Below, piece by piece: positions 9,067 to 18,078 of a stretch of 64,000 nt of DNA (its first letter is position 1; every line of letters starts with the position of its first letter). Source of the stretch: Opitutaceae bacterium. Its GTDB lineage: Bacteria; Verrucomicrobiota; Verrucomicrobiia; Opitutales; Opitutaceae. The position numbers were made by a program, and so were the translations under genes. The notes under the pieces are model-generated. The model ran no database searches. It was not told the origin of the DNA and was given only the letters and a program-made list of their open reading frames with translations. The stretch is taken from the NCBI GenBank assembly GCA_947474995.1, contig CANJNJ010000003.1:1-64000 (forward strand). Reading direction: 5' to 3'.

Positions 9067-10689
9067 CTATGCCCGATTCAAAACCGACCGGCCCGACTCC
9101 ACCACGAACGACGCCCGCGTGTTCAACGGCGCGCCGGGACGCGACACGTACGGCACGGTCCGATAATCGGTGCGCCACGTCTGCGGCGTAACCTCGCAAC
9201 GCACATAGCCGCGCTCGTCGTTGTAGAATTTCACGAACGGATTTTCCGCCCGAACCACGGCCGCGGTCTCCTTCTCCTCCTTGCCGTCGCCCTTCGAGGT
9301 GATCGAGGTGCCGACAAATTCGACGCCGACACTGCGCGCATCGAGATCATCAAAATCGGCGATCAACTCGTTGGCCCAGTTGCAGTGAATATCGCCGGCC
9401 AGTACGACCGGATTCACAATCTTGCGCGCATCGAGGTGACGCAGCAACCGGCGGCGCTCGAATTCGTAGCCGCTCCACTTGTCCATGCTGTAACCGATCT
9501 CCGGACCCGCGATCCGATCCACACGGGCCAGGATCACCTGCTGGGCGATGGGATTCCACCGGGCCGGCGATTGTGCCAACCCGTCGAACAGCCACTCGCG
9601 CTGCCGATCGCCCATAAGGGTGCCCTTCGGATCCAGCAGGACGGGATCCGCGGGCTTGAGTCCGCCGCCGAGCGGTTGCTTGGTGCGAAACTGGCGGGTA
9701 TCGAGCACGTGAAACGACGCGAGCCGGCCAAAATTCAGCCGGCGGTAGAGCAACGCATCCGGTCCCGACGGCTGCGCCGCACGCCGCAGCGGCATGTGCT
9801 CGAAATACGCCTGATACCCCGCCGCGCGCCGGCGCAGGAAATCGGCCTTCGAAATTTTCTCCGGATGCTCGGGGGAATCACCCGCGTAGTCATTGCTCAC
9901 TTCGTGGTCGTCCCAGGTGACGATCCACGGCGCCATCGCGTGCGCCGCCTGCAGCGCCGGATCTGATTTATACACCGCGTAGCGCGCCCGATAGTCGTCG
10001 ACCGTGAAAATTTCCGGCGTGCCATGCTTGCGCGCGTCCACCGCTCCCGCGCCGTCGTCCTTTTCGTAAATGTAGTCGCCGAGATGAACGACGAGATCGA
10101 GGTCCTCGCGCGCCATGTGCTCGAACGCCGTGTAGTAACCCATCTCGTATTTCTGGCACGAGGCGAACGCGAACCGCAGCCGGCTGGCCAGCGCACCCGC
10201 CGGCGGCATCGTGCGCGTCCGACCCTTCGGGCTGACCTCGGTGCCGGCCTTGAATTGATACCAATACCAGCGCTCCGGGCGAAGGCCCCCGACCTCGACA
10301 TGCACCGAATGCGCCCACGCGGGGTTCGCCGTCGCGACGCCGCGCTGCACGACCCGCGACATGCCCTCGTCCTCCGCCACCTGCCAGGAAACCTCCACCG
10401 GTTCGGGCACCATGCCGCCGCCGTTCTCGCGCGGCTTGGGCGCGAGCCGCGTCCACAGCACGACGCCATCCGGCAGCGGATCGCCCGACGCCACGCCGAG
10501 CGAAAACGGATAGGCGGAAAACGCCGGAGTCCGCGCCACGGCGCCCCGCGCGCGATTCGAGAGCATGGCGGCAGCGGCAAAGGAAGCGCTGCCGATCAAA
10601 AACGAACGCCGGCTCAGCGGAGCCATGGCACCCGGCAAGGGGTAAAGGGGAGGCGGCATCCCATCCGGGTACCAGTCGCCGGTAAGCAC
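9067..10689 (-). CDS. phoD: Alkaline phosphatase D family protein (Tat signal; start probably 10626)
   Basis: RRSFLIGSASFAAAAMLS; FSLGVASGDPLPDGVVLWTRL; LVVHLGDYIYE; TWDDHEVSNDYAGD. Confidence 0.88.
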   Translation of the reverse strand: MLTGDWYPDGMPPPLYPLPGAMAPLSRRSFLIGSASFAAAAMLSNRARGAVARTPAFSAYPFSLGVASGDPLPDGVVLWTRLAPKPRENGGGMVPEPVEVSWQVAEDEGMSRVVQRGVATANPAWAHSVHVEVGGLRPERWYWYQFKAGTEVSPKGRTRTMPPAGALASRLRFAFASCQKYEMGYYTAFEHMAREDLDLVVHLGDYIYEKDDGAGAVDARKHGTPEIFTVDDYRARYAVYKSDPALQAAHAMAPWIVTWDDHEVSNDYAGDSPEHPEKISKADFLRRRAAGYQAYFEHMPLRRAAQPSGPDALLYRRLNFGRLASFHVLDTRQFRTKQPLGGGLKPADPVLLDPKGTLMGDRQREWLFDGLAQSPARWNPIAQQVILARVDRIAGPEIGYSMDKWSGYEFERRRLLRHLDARKIVNPVVLAGDIHCNWANELIADFDDLDARSVGVEFVGTSITSKGDGKEEKETAAVVRAENPFVKFYNDERGYVRCEVTPQTWRTDYRTVPYVSRPGAPLNTRASFVVESGRSVLNRA

Positions 10690-10736
10690 TGCACGCCAAA
10701 AACCCGGGGTCTCTTATTCGTAACGAGGGCAAAGTG

Positions 10737-10803
10737 TCACGCGGAGGCGCGGAGTGGGACAAACAACAATCGCTTGGCTAGTTTTCCTCCGCGCCTCCTC
10801 GTC
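10737..10803. repeat. TCACGCGGAG-type inverted repeat
   Basis: gtcacgcggaggcgcggag ... cctccgcgcctcctcg. Confidence 0.6.
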
Positions 10804-10970
10804 TTGAGCGAAGCGGGCGGGTGAGATTGGTTTGTTCCTGGCAGCTTAATTCGCGCAGAGGCGCAGAGCCGCGAAGGAAAATGCCTCCGGCATCTGTGCC
10901 ATCTGTCTGACTATTCGAATGAAGAGACCAAGATGTTTGCCTTGCTGCTTGGAGCGGATTTTTCACGCGG

Positions 10971-11033
10971 AGCCGTCGAGAGAAATGACGTCGATTAGCG
11001 ATTCTCACTCGCTCCGCGATCTCCGCGTGAGCC
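10971..11033. repeat. TCACGCGGAG-type inverted repeat
   Basis: ttcacgcggagccgtcgag ... ctccgcgatctccgcgtgagcc. Confidence 0.6.
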
Positions 11034-11167
11034 GGCTTGCAGCGGATGGTTTCCTCATCCGGGTCTTCATGGGGCTCTTTCGTTTTCACCCAAACCCGTG
11101 TCCGTCAAATCAGGGCAACCCGAAGTGCATACTTCCCGGCTGGCGGCCGGCGGCCGAACCAGAGCTT

Positions 11168-11283
11168 CACGCGGAGTCGCGGCCCTGCGGAGAAAGCGAG
11201 GATACAATGGAGGGCCGCGGTAGGATGTGTCCGGGTTGGCGATGCCCACCCCCTCCGCGCTCTCCGCGACTCCGCGTGAGTCC
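11168..11283. repeat. TCACGCGGAG-type inverted repeat
   Basis: ttcacgcggagtcgcgg ... ctccgcgctctccgcgactccgcgtgagt. Confidence 0.65.
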
Positions 11284-11483
11284 GGTTTGAAGCGGTTGGT
11301 TACCACCCAGCCCACGAAAGCTTGACGTGTTCACTTGAACACGTCATGCGTTTCATCACCCTGAAATCGGGGGCGGAGGGAGCTTGCCTCCCGGCGCGTC
11401 GCGGCTTCCCGTGATTCGCCCTCGCCCATTTCGGACTCTCCCACTCTCAACACAAACCAAACAGCCCTCAAACGTCCGCCGCC

Positions 11484-12587
11484 ATGTCCAAAGCCGCCAC
11501 CGCCGAACCCAAGAACAACGCCCACGTCGTCGCCAAAGGCCGCGCCGAAGCGCCCGCCGCCGTCACCCACGTCCGCGAAAAGAACATCGAGCTCGCCCTC
11601 TCCTCCATCACCAAGCAGTTCGGCGAGGGTTCGATCATGCGGCTCGGCAGCAACGCCAAGATGAAGGTCGAGGTTCTCTCGACCGGTTCGCTCGCGGTCG
11701 ACCTCGCCCTCGGCGTCGGCGGCCTGCCCAAGGGCCGCATCATCGAAATCTACGGCCCGGAATCGTCCGGTAAAACCACCTTCTGTCTCAGCGTCATCGC
11801 CGAAGCGCAGAAAAAGGGCGGTCTCGCCGCGTTTATCGACGTCGAGCACGCCCTCGACCCGAAATACGCCCGCGTCGTCGGCGTAAACCTCGACGACCTC
11901 CTCGTTTCCCAGCCCGACAGCGGCGAAGACGCGCTCAATATCATGGAGACGCTGATTCGCTCCAACAGCATCGACGTCATCGTCCTCGACTCCGTCGCCG
12001 CCCTCACCACCCGGGCGGAACTCGACGGCCAGATGGGCGACATGACCATGGGCGCCCAGGCGCGGTTGATGAGCCAGGCGATGCGCCGGCTGACGGCCGT
12101 CGTCAGCAAGACGAAGTGCGTGTGCATTTTTACCAATCAAATCCGCGAGAAAATTGGCGTCATGTTCGGCAATCCCGAGACCACCTCCGGCGGCCGCGCG
12201 CTGAAGTTCTTCTCGTCCATCCGCATCGACATCCGCCGCAAGGACCAAATCAAGACCCCCGAGGGCAAGGTCGTCGGCAACCGCACGAAGATCAAAGTCG
12301 TGAAGAACAAGGTCGCCCCGCCGTTCACCGAGGTGGAGTTCGACATCATGTACGACGAAGGCATCTCGAAGATCGGCTCCCTCCTCGACCTCGGCCTCGA
12401 GCACAAAATTCTCGAAAAGAAGGGCGCCTGGATCGCCTACGAGGGCAACCTCGTCGGTCAAGGCCGCGACGCCGCCAAGCTCGCGCTGAAGGAAAAGCCC
12501 GAGCTGGCCGACAAGATTGCCAAGGCGATCTTGGAGAAGGTCAACGTTGTCGGCGGCGCGGTCATAACCGGCGACGCCGCAGTGTGA
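11484..12587 (+). CDS. recA: Recombinase RecA
   Basis: [81 protein letters not shown]. Confidence 0.98.
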   Translation: MSKAATAEPKNNAHVVAKGRAEAPAAVTHVREKNIELALSSITKQFGEGSIMRLGSNAKMKVEVLSTGSLAVDLALGVGGLPKGRIIEIYGPESSGKTTFCLSVIAEAQKKGGLAAFIDVEHALDPKYARVVGVNLDDLLVSQPDSGEDALNIMETLIRSNSIDVIVLDSVAALTTRAELDGQMGDMTMGAQARLMSQAMRRLTAVVSKTKCVCIFTNQIREKIGVMFGNPETTSGGRALKFFSSIRIDIRRKDQIKTPEGKVVGNRTKIKVVKNKVAPPFTEVEFDIMYDEGISKIGSLLDLGLEHKILEKKGAWIAYEGNLVGQGRDAAKLALKEKPELADKIAKAILEKVNVVGGAVITGDAAV

Positions 12588-12595
12588 TGTGGTAG

Positions 12596-12616
12596 GGACG
12601 GCTCGCCGAGCCGTCC
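12596..12616. repeat. Perfect hairpin GGACGGCTC-GCC-GAGCCGTCC downstream of recA (GTAGGGAC family)
   Basis: Preceded by GTAG; 9-bp perfect stem. Confidence 0.8.
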
Positions 12617-12730
12617 GCCAAGTCCCTCGGTAGAAGCGGTGCTTTTCCCGTACGCCCGGCAGGCAAAACCGCCCTGGCCGGGCACATTTTCCGTGTGTTC
12701 GTCCGCCCCCGCTGACACCTTCCGCCCTGC

Positions 12731-13972
12731 GTGACACCCGCTGAATTTATCGACCGCCATCCCTCGGATCTCCTCAAACGGCTGCAAAGGCTTGTACGTC
12801 TTTCCACCGTAAATCCGCCGGGCGAGAACTACGACGGGATCACCGCGATGTTGGTCGGCGAACTCAAGGACCTCGGGCTCAACGCCCGCCGTTTCCCCAT
12901 TGCCAAGGCCTTGCTGAAGAAGTCACTGCCGCCCGACCAGCATGTTAATCCCCGGTTCAACGTGCTGGGAAAACTGCCCGCGCGGGGGGCAAAGAAGACG
13001 GTCCACATCAACGCCCACTACGACGTCGTACCCGTTTCGGGGCAGTGGAAGCACGGCAGCCCGTTCAGCGGCACGATCGACGGCGGTTGGATTTATGGCC
13101 GGGGCACGGCCGACATGAAGGGCTCGATCGCCAGCCTGTTGATGGCGATCCAGGCCTTGCGCGCCACCCGGACCGAGCCGCGGATGAATCTCGAAGTCTC
13201 GTTCACCGCCGACGAAGAAACCGATTCCTTCCTCGGCACGGGCTGGCTCGTGCAAAACGCCCCCATCCGCCCCGACTACGCCATCGTCATGGAGGGCGGC
13301 GACGGCCATCGGGTGTGCTGTGGCCACAACGGGACCGCCTGGCTCGAAGTGATCGTGCACGGCCGGGCCGCCCACGGTTCGCTGCCGGAACGCGGGATCA
13401 ACGCGCTCGAAAAGATGGCCGCCCTGGTGCGCGCGCTCGAAGACTACAAAAAAATTCTGGCCCGGCGCACCTGGCGGACGCCCGAGGGCATCACGATGCG
13501 CCCCACCATCAACGTCGGCGGCGTCTTTTCCTGCGGCGAAGGCGCGAAAATCAACACCGTGCCGGCCTACGCGAGCTTCACGATCGATCGGCGCGTGCTC
13601 GCCATCGAGAATCACGCGACAGCCGACCGCGAACTGCGGAGCTTTCTTGAGGCCGCCGCGCGCAAAATCCCCCAGTGCCAAATTACGGTCCGGAGCGTTT
13701 CGGAGAACTACTCGTGCTTCTCGGAGCCCAAGCATCCGTTCTTTGCCGCGATGGCCGACTGCGTGACCCGGGTCCGGAAGGAAAAGACCGTGTTCAACGT
13801 GTCGACCGGGTTCAACGACATGCACTTCTTCTCCCATTACCTTAAGATTCCCACGCTCGGCTACGGCCCGGGTGGCGAAAAGGAACACGCCGTCGACGAA
13901 CGGGCGCAAGTGAACGAGCTGCTCGCCAGCGCCAAGATCTACGCCGAGTTGCTAACGACGTTTGCGGGTTAG
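12731..13972 (+). CDS. M20 family metallopeptidase (ArgE/DapE-like)
   Basis: VHINAHYDVVP, GRGTADMKGSIAS, SFTADEETDSFLGT. Confidence 0.88.
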   Translation: MTPAEFIDRHPSDLLKRLQRLVRLSTVNPPGENYDGITAMLVGELKDLGLNARRFPIAKALLKKSLPPDQHVNPRFNVLGKLPARGAKKTVHINAHYDVVPVSGQWKHGSPFSGTIDGGWIYGRGTADMKGSIASLLMAIQALRATRTEPRMNLEVSFTADEETDSFLGTGWLVQNAPIRPDYAIVMEGGDGHRVCCGHNGTAWLEVIVHGRAAHGSLPERGINALEKMAALVRALEDYKKILARRTWRTPEGITMRPTINVGGVFSCGEGAKINTVPAYASFTIDRRVLAIENHATADRELRSFLEAAARKIPQCQITVRSVSENYSCFSEPKHPFFAAMADCVTRVRKEKTVFNVSTGFNDMHFFSHYLKIPTLGYGPGGEKEHAVDERAQVNELLASAKIYAELLTTFAG

Positions 13973-14021
13973 CTCGACGGGCCACGTGACCCACGGCGGC
14001 GCGGAATGGTCCAAGGCCAAT

Positions 14022-14108
14022 TTGGGCCACAGATTTCACGGATGGGCACAGATACAAACCCAGAGCGTTGGATTTTTATTTGTGCCCATTGGTGTAATTT
14101 GTGGCCAA
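14022..14108. repeat. Inverted repeat of the GGCCACAGATTTCACGGAT / GGGCACA type
   Basis: ttgggccacagatttcacggatgggcacagatacaaa ... tttttatttgtgcccattggtgtaatttgtggccaa. Confidence 0.75.
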
Positions 14109-14198
14109 CAGTTTGGGTGTTTATTCCAGCTAGATAGAATAGCACCAAGCATCCGCCCGCCGAACGGTTTGAACCTTGGTCCTTCCGCGTAGCGCCCG

Positions 14199-14777
14199 CT
14201 ACGCGGCGAACCCCTGCCGAATCATGTGGACCGCGATCGCCGCCAGCAGCATCGCGATGATTTTCGAAATCGCGCGCAGTCCCGTCGCGCCAATCAGCCG
14301 CCCCAGTTGATCGCTGAACGCGAACGCGAGCACGACGAGCACCAGATTGGTCACCAAGGCCGCCAGGGTCACCGCGACTCCCAGCGTCTGGTCCAACAAG
14401 AGCAGGGTGGTGATGAGCGCGGGACCTGCGATCAGCGGCATGCCGAGCGGCACGATCCCAAAGTCCACCGGCATTTTTTCCAGGGCGGAGGGAGACTGCA
14501 CCAAGTCCCGTGCCGCGAGAATGAAGAGGATGAGCCCGCCCGCGATTTGGAAATCGCTCACGGTTACCCCGACGGCGGCAAAGACATTGGATCCGAGAAA
14601 AAGAAAACCCAGCGCCACGGCCCCGCCGGTGAGCGTCGCCTGCCGCGCCACCTTTTGCCGCTGCGCCCGGGCCAGCCCCTGCCCCAGCCCGAGGAAAATC
14701 GCGGCCAAACCGACGGGATCGATCGCGACAAAAAGAGGAATAAAGGCCTGCAGGAATTTTTCGGCAAACGCGGCCAT
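14199..14777 (-). CDS. MarC family integral membrane protein
   Basis: FIPLFVAIDPVGLAAIFLGL; PLGMPLIAGPALITTLLLL. Confidence 0.85.
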   Translation of the reverse strand: MAAFAEKFLQAFIPLFVAIDPVGLAAIFLGLGQGLARAQRQKVARQATLTGGAVALGFLFLGSNVFAAVGVTVSDFQIAGGLILFILAARDLVQSPSALEKMPVDFGIVPLGMPLIAGPALITTLLLLDQTLGVAVTLAALVTNLVLVVLAFAFSDQLGRLIGATGLRAISKIIAMLLAAIAVHMIRQGFAA

Positions 14778-14994
14778 GACCCAAACCTAGGCCCACCGCC
14801 CCTTGGCGTCGAGCCACCGCTGGCCCAAGCTGGTTCACGCGGAGCAGCGGAGGCCGCGGAGCAAATCGACCAGGCCTGTTGCTCGGGCCTCTCTCAGCAT
14901 TCGCCGCGCAAGATCTCCTGCCTTTCCTCAAACCAATTATCCCGCCCGCTTCGCTCAAGGCGCAGAGACGCAGAGTCTGGGTAAATCACCCCTT

Positions 14995-15256
14995 CACACT
15001 AATTTTTCGCCCCGCCATGGCGGCGGCGATGGGCGCTCGCCGCAAACGCGGCTCCGTATGGGGTCTCGAAAAGAGGTAACAAGCCTCATCGGTGGGCCGG
15101 GCACTCCGTGCGCGGCCATTTACCCAGTACGATGATCGGAAAAAACCGGCGCAAAGCGCTGGCCACGGCTGGCTCGGCAGCCGGCGAGCCCCCGGCTTGC
15201 GGCGTCCCGCCGCCAGTACTCATCGCCCCGCCATTGCGGGGCGAAACATTAGTGTG
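14995..15256. mobile_element. MITE-like non-autonomous element with ~36-bp terminal inverted repeats
   Basis: Left cacactaatttttcgccccgccatggcggcggcgatg; reverse complement of right end cacactaatgtttcgccccgcaatggcggggcgatg. Confidence 0.6.
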
Positions 15257-15398
15257 CATCAGCGGTTAAAACCGCCTTGGCCGGGAATTCGAACGACCCA
15301 CACCACGTCCACCGACCTCGACGGAGCTCGGCCTTCCCTTTCGCCCTTGTTTCGGTTTCTCCAGCACGGCAAGGTTACGCCCACTTTTTCCCGTCGCC

Positions 15399-16820
15399 AT
15401 GAAGATCAATTCCCGCCTCACGCCGCAACGGCTCCGCAAAAAAACCAACCGCGTGTTCGAACTCGCCGGCCAAAAAATCCGCGCGGTCGATTCGGCCTGG
15501 GACTCCGCCCGCGGTACCCCCGTGTTCACGGTCAAGGGCCGCTATACTTCGCGCGGCTGGACGGAGTGGACGCAGGGTTTCCAGTTCGGCATGGCGCTGC
15601 TGCAGTACGACGCGACGGGCGACGACGCCATGCTCAAGCTCGGCCGCGAAAAGACCGTGCGCTACATGGCCTCCCACGTCTCGCATGTCGGGGTCCACGA
15701 CCACGGCTTCAACAATGTCTCCACCTACGGGAATCTTCGCCGGCTGATGCTCGAAGGCCGCATTCCCTACAACCCGGACGAGCTCAATTTCACCGAAATC
15801 GCTCTCAAGGTCTCCGGCGCCGTACAGGCCGCCCGTTATTCGAGCACCGCTTATCGCACCCCATGGTCACCCGTCGCAGGCGCACGATCCGGAGCCGGCG
15901 TCGTGCCCGGCGGCTATCTCTATTCCTTCAATGGCCCGCACTCGCTTTTCGCCGATACGATTCGGTCGCTGCGCGCCCTCGCGGTCGCGCACCAGCTCGG
16001 CCACGTGCTGATGGGCGAAGGCGACAAACCGATCAACCTGCTCCATCGCGCGGTCGAACACGCGGCCACCACGGCCCGCTTCAACGTCTTCTTCGGCCAG
16101 GAACGCGACACCTACGACGTCCGCGGCCGCGTGGCCCACGAATCGATCTTCAATCGCAACGACGGCCAGTTCCGCTGCCCGAGTTCGCAACAGGGCTATT
16201 CACCCTTCACGACCTGGACGCGCGGGGCGGCGTGGGTCATCGCCGGCTACGCCGAGCAACTCGAGTTCCTCGACGCCGTGAAGGGTTCCGACCTCGACGC
16301 CGTCGGCGGCCGGCGCGCCGTGACGGATCTCTATCTCGAGACCGCCCGGGCCGCGTGCGACTATTACATCGAAGGCTATTCGGCGAAGGACGGCATACCG
16401 TATTGGGACAGCGCGGCGCTGAACTCACACAAGCTCGGCGACATCACCAAGCGACCGGCGGATCCGTTCAATGCGCACGAGCCCGTCGACAGCTCGGCCG
16501 CCGCGATTGCCGCCCAGGGACTCATTCGCCTGGGAGTTTATCTCACCGCCCGTGGCGAAAAGGCGGCGGGGGCAAAATATTTTGGCGCCGGTCTCACCAT
16601 CGCCGACACGTTATTCGACGAACCGTATCTCTCGACCGATCAAAAACACCAGGGCCTCCTGCTGCACAGCGTCTATCACCGGCCGAACGGATGGGACTAC
16701 GTCCCGCCGGGTCGCAAGGTGCCGTGCGGCGAGTCCTCGATGTGGGGCGATTATCACGCGCTTGAACTCGCGCTGCTGGTTTCACGTTTGGCCGAGGGAA
16801 AGTACTACACGTTTTTCTAG
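15399..16820 (+). CDS. Glycoside hydrolase family 88-like (unsaturated glucuronyl hydrolase-like)
   Basis: (alpha/alpha)6-type repeats; DHGFNNVSTYGNL; YSPFTTWTRGAAWVIAGYAEQLEF; VPYWDSAAL-like DGIPYWDSAAL; DSSAAAIAAQGLIRL. Confidence 0.75.
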   Translation: MKINSRLTPQRLRKKTNRVFELAGQKIRAVDSAWDSARGTPVFTVKGRYTSRGWTEWTQGFQFGMALLQYDATGDDAMLKLGREKTVRYMASHVSHVGVHDHGFNNVSTYGNLRRLMLEGRIPYNPDELNFTEIALKVSGAVQAARYSSTAYRTPWSPVAGARSGAGVVPGGYLYSFNGPHSLFADTIRSLRALAVAHQLGHVLMGEGDKPINLLHRAVEHAATTARFNVFFGQERDTYDVRGRVAHESIFNRNDGQFRCPSSQQGYSPFTTWTRGAAWVIAGYAEQLEFLDAVKGSDLDAVGGRRAVTDLYLETARAACDYYIEGYSAKDGIPYWDSAALNSHKLGDITKRPADPFNAHEPVDSSAAAIAAQGLIRLGVYLTARGEKAAGAKYFGAGLTIADTLFDEPYLSTDQKHQGLLLHSVYHRPNGWDYVPPGRKVPCGESSMWGDYHALELALLVSRLAEGKYYTFF

Positions 16821-16840
16821 ACCGTGTGGCGACCGCCGGG

Positions 16841-16914
16841 GTGGAGCCCGTTGTCCCCAACGGGCTGACTTGAAAGCATACGTTCCAAGGCCCGATGAGG
16901 ACATCGGGCTCCAC
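16841..16914. repeat. Nested palindromic repeat (GTGGAGCCCG...CGGGCTCCAC enclosing two hairpins)
   Basis: gtggagcccgttgtccccaacgggct...gcccgatgaggacatcgggctccac. Confidence 0.85.
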
Positions 16915-16956
16915 CATTGCGGCCCGCCCGACGCCTCCCTAGCCTAACGCCTTCAC

Positions 16957-18042
16957 ATGCGCGCCGCCCGCCTCAATCTCTACGACCTCACGCGCACCGA
17001 CCTGCAGGCACTCTTCTTGCGGTGGGAGTTTTCGCCAGTGCATGCGGTCCGGCTGTGGAATTACCTCTATCTCGCGCTGGCCGCTTCGTTCGACGAAATG
17101 CCCGAATTACCTGCGAAGGTGCGGGCGCGGTTGTCGGCGGAGACCAGCATCGGCACCTTGGCCGTCGCGTTGGAAACCGACTCGTCAGACGGCTTCACGC
17201 GCAAGTATCTCCTGACTTTGGCTGACGGGGAGAAGATCGAGACGGTCCTGATGCGGTTTTCCGGCCGCGTGACCGCCTGCGTCAGCTCGCAGGTCGGTTG
17301 CGCGATGGGTTGCGTGTTCTGCGCGACCGGGCAGATGGGCTACACTCGTCACCTCACGCCCGGCGAAATCGTCGCCCAAGCCGTCCACGTCGCCCGTGCC
17401 CTCAAGCTCGTCACACCTCACCCGTCACACGTCACACCGCGCCGCGAGGCGCCGCCGCCTCGGCTGCGCAATGTGGTGCTCATGGGCATGGGCGAACCGC
17501 TGCACAACTACGACGCGGTGATGCACGCCATCGACATCCTGCGCGATTCCAGCGGACTCGCCGTGGCCGCGGAGCGCATCACGTTGAGCACCGTCGGTGT
17601 CGTGCCGGGGATCCTGCGCCTCGCCGCCGAACAGCGCCCGTCCCACCTAGCCGTTTCCCTCCACGCCGCCACCCAGGAGGAGCGCGTCGCCCTGGTGCCG
17701 GTCGCAAAGAAGTGGCCGCTCGATGAGCTCATGGCCGCCTGCCGGACCTACAGCGAACAGACCGGCCGAAAGATTTTCTACGAGTGGACGCTCATCGAAG
17801 GAAAGAACGACACGCCCGAGCACGCCCGGGCGGTCGGACGGCTTTTGCGCGGACTGCCGGCGCAGGTGAATCTCATCCCGCTCAATCCGACCGTCGGTTA
17901 CGCCGGAACGCCCACCCACACCGAGGCGGCGAAACGATTCCAAAAAATTCTCGCGGACGAATTCCAACTCCCGAGCACCGTTAGGCAGCGCCGCGGCATC
18001 GATATCGCCGCCGGCTGCGGACAACTCGCCGTGGCGAACTGA
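16957..18042 (+). CDS. rlmN: 23S rRNA (adenine2503-C2)-methyltransferase RlmN
   Basis: SSQVGCAMGCVFCATGQMGYTRHLTPGEIVAQ; RNVVLMGMGEPLHNYDAVMHAI; STVGVVPGI; LAVSLHAATQEERVALVP; INLIPLNP-like VNLIPLNP. Confidence 0.95.
   Translation: MRAARLNLYDLTRTDLQALFLRWEFSPVHAVRLWNYLYLALAASFDEMPELPAKVRARLSAETSIGTLAVALETDSSDGFTRKYLLTLADGEKIETVLMRFSGRVTACVSSQVGCAMGCVFCATGQMGYTRHLTPGEIVAQAVHVARALKLVTPHPSHVTPRREAPPPRLRNVVLMGMGEPLHNYDAVMHAIDILRDSSGLAVAAERITLSTVGVVPGILRLAAEQRPSHLAVSLHAATQEERVALVPVAKKWPLDELMAACRTYSEQTGRKIFYEWTLIEGKNDTPEHARAVGRLLRGLPAQVNLIPLNPTVGYAGTPTHTEAAKRFQKILADEFQLPSTVRQRRGIDIAAGCGQLAVAN
17410..17437. repeat. GTCACACGTCAC-type repeat inside rlmN coding sequence
   Basis: gtcacacctcacccgtcacacgtcacac in frame, encoding VTPHPSHVTP. 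Confidence 0.7.
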
Positions 18043-18078
18043 GTCTTAGCAGAGTCACCGATCGGGCGAACATGAAGC

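Noticed and set aside
11331-12737. 468-aa antisense ORF opposite recA
   Set aside because: High-GC shadow ORF with no family features; recA on the plus strand is unambiguous. The same applies to 15092..16765, 18175..19608, 52375..53754, 54649..55974 and 56305..57291.
13969-14958. 329-aa minus ORF overlapping marC and the repeat region
   Set aside because: Arg/Gly/Ala-rich shadow translation; marC (14199..14777) in another frame explains the region.
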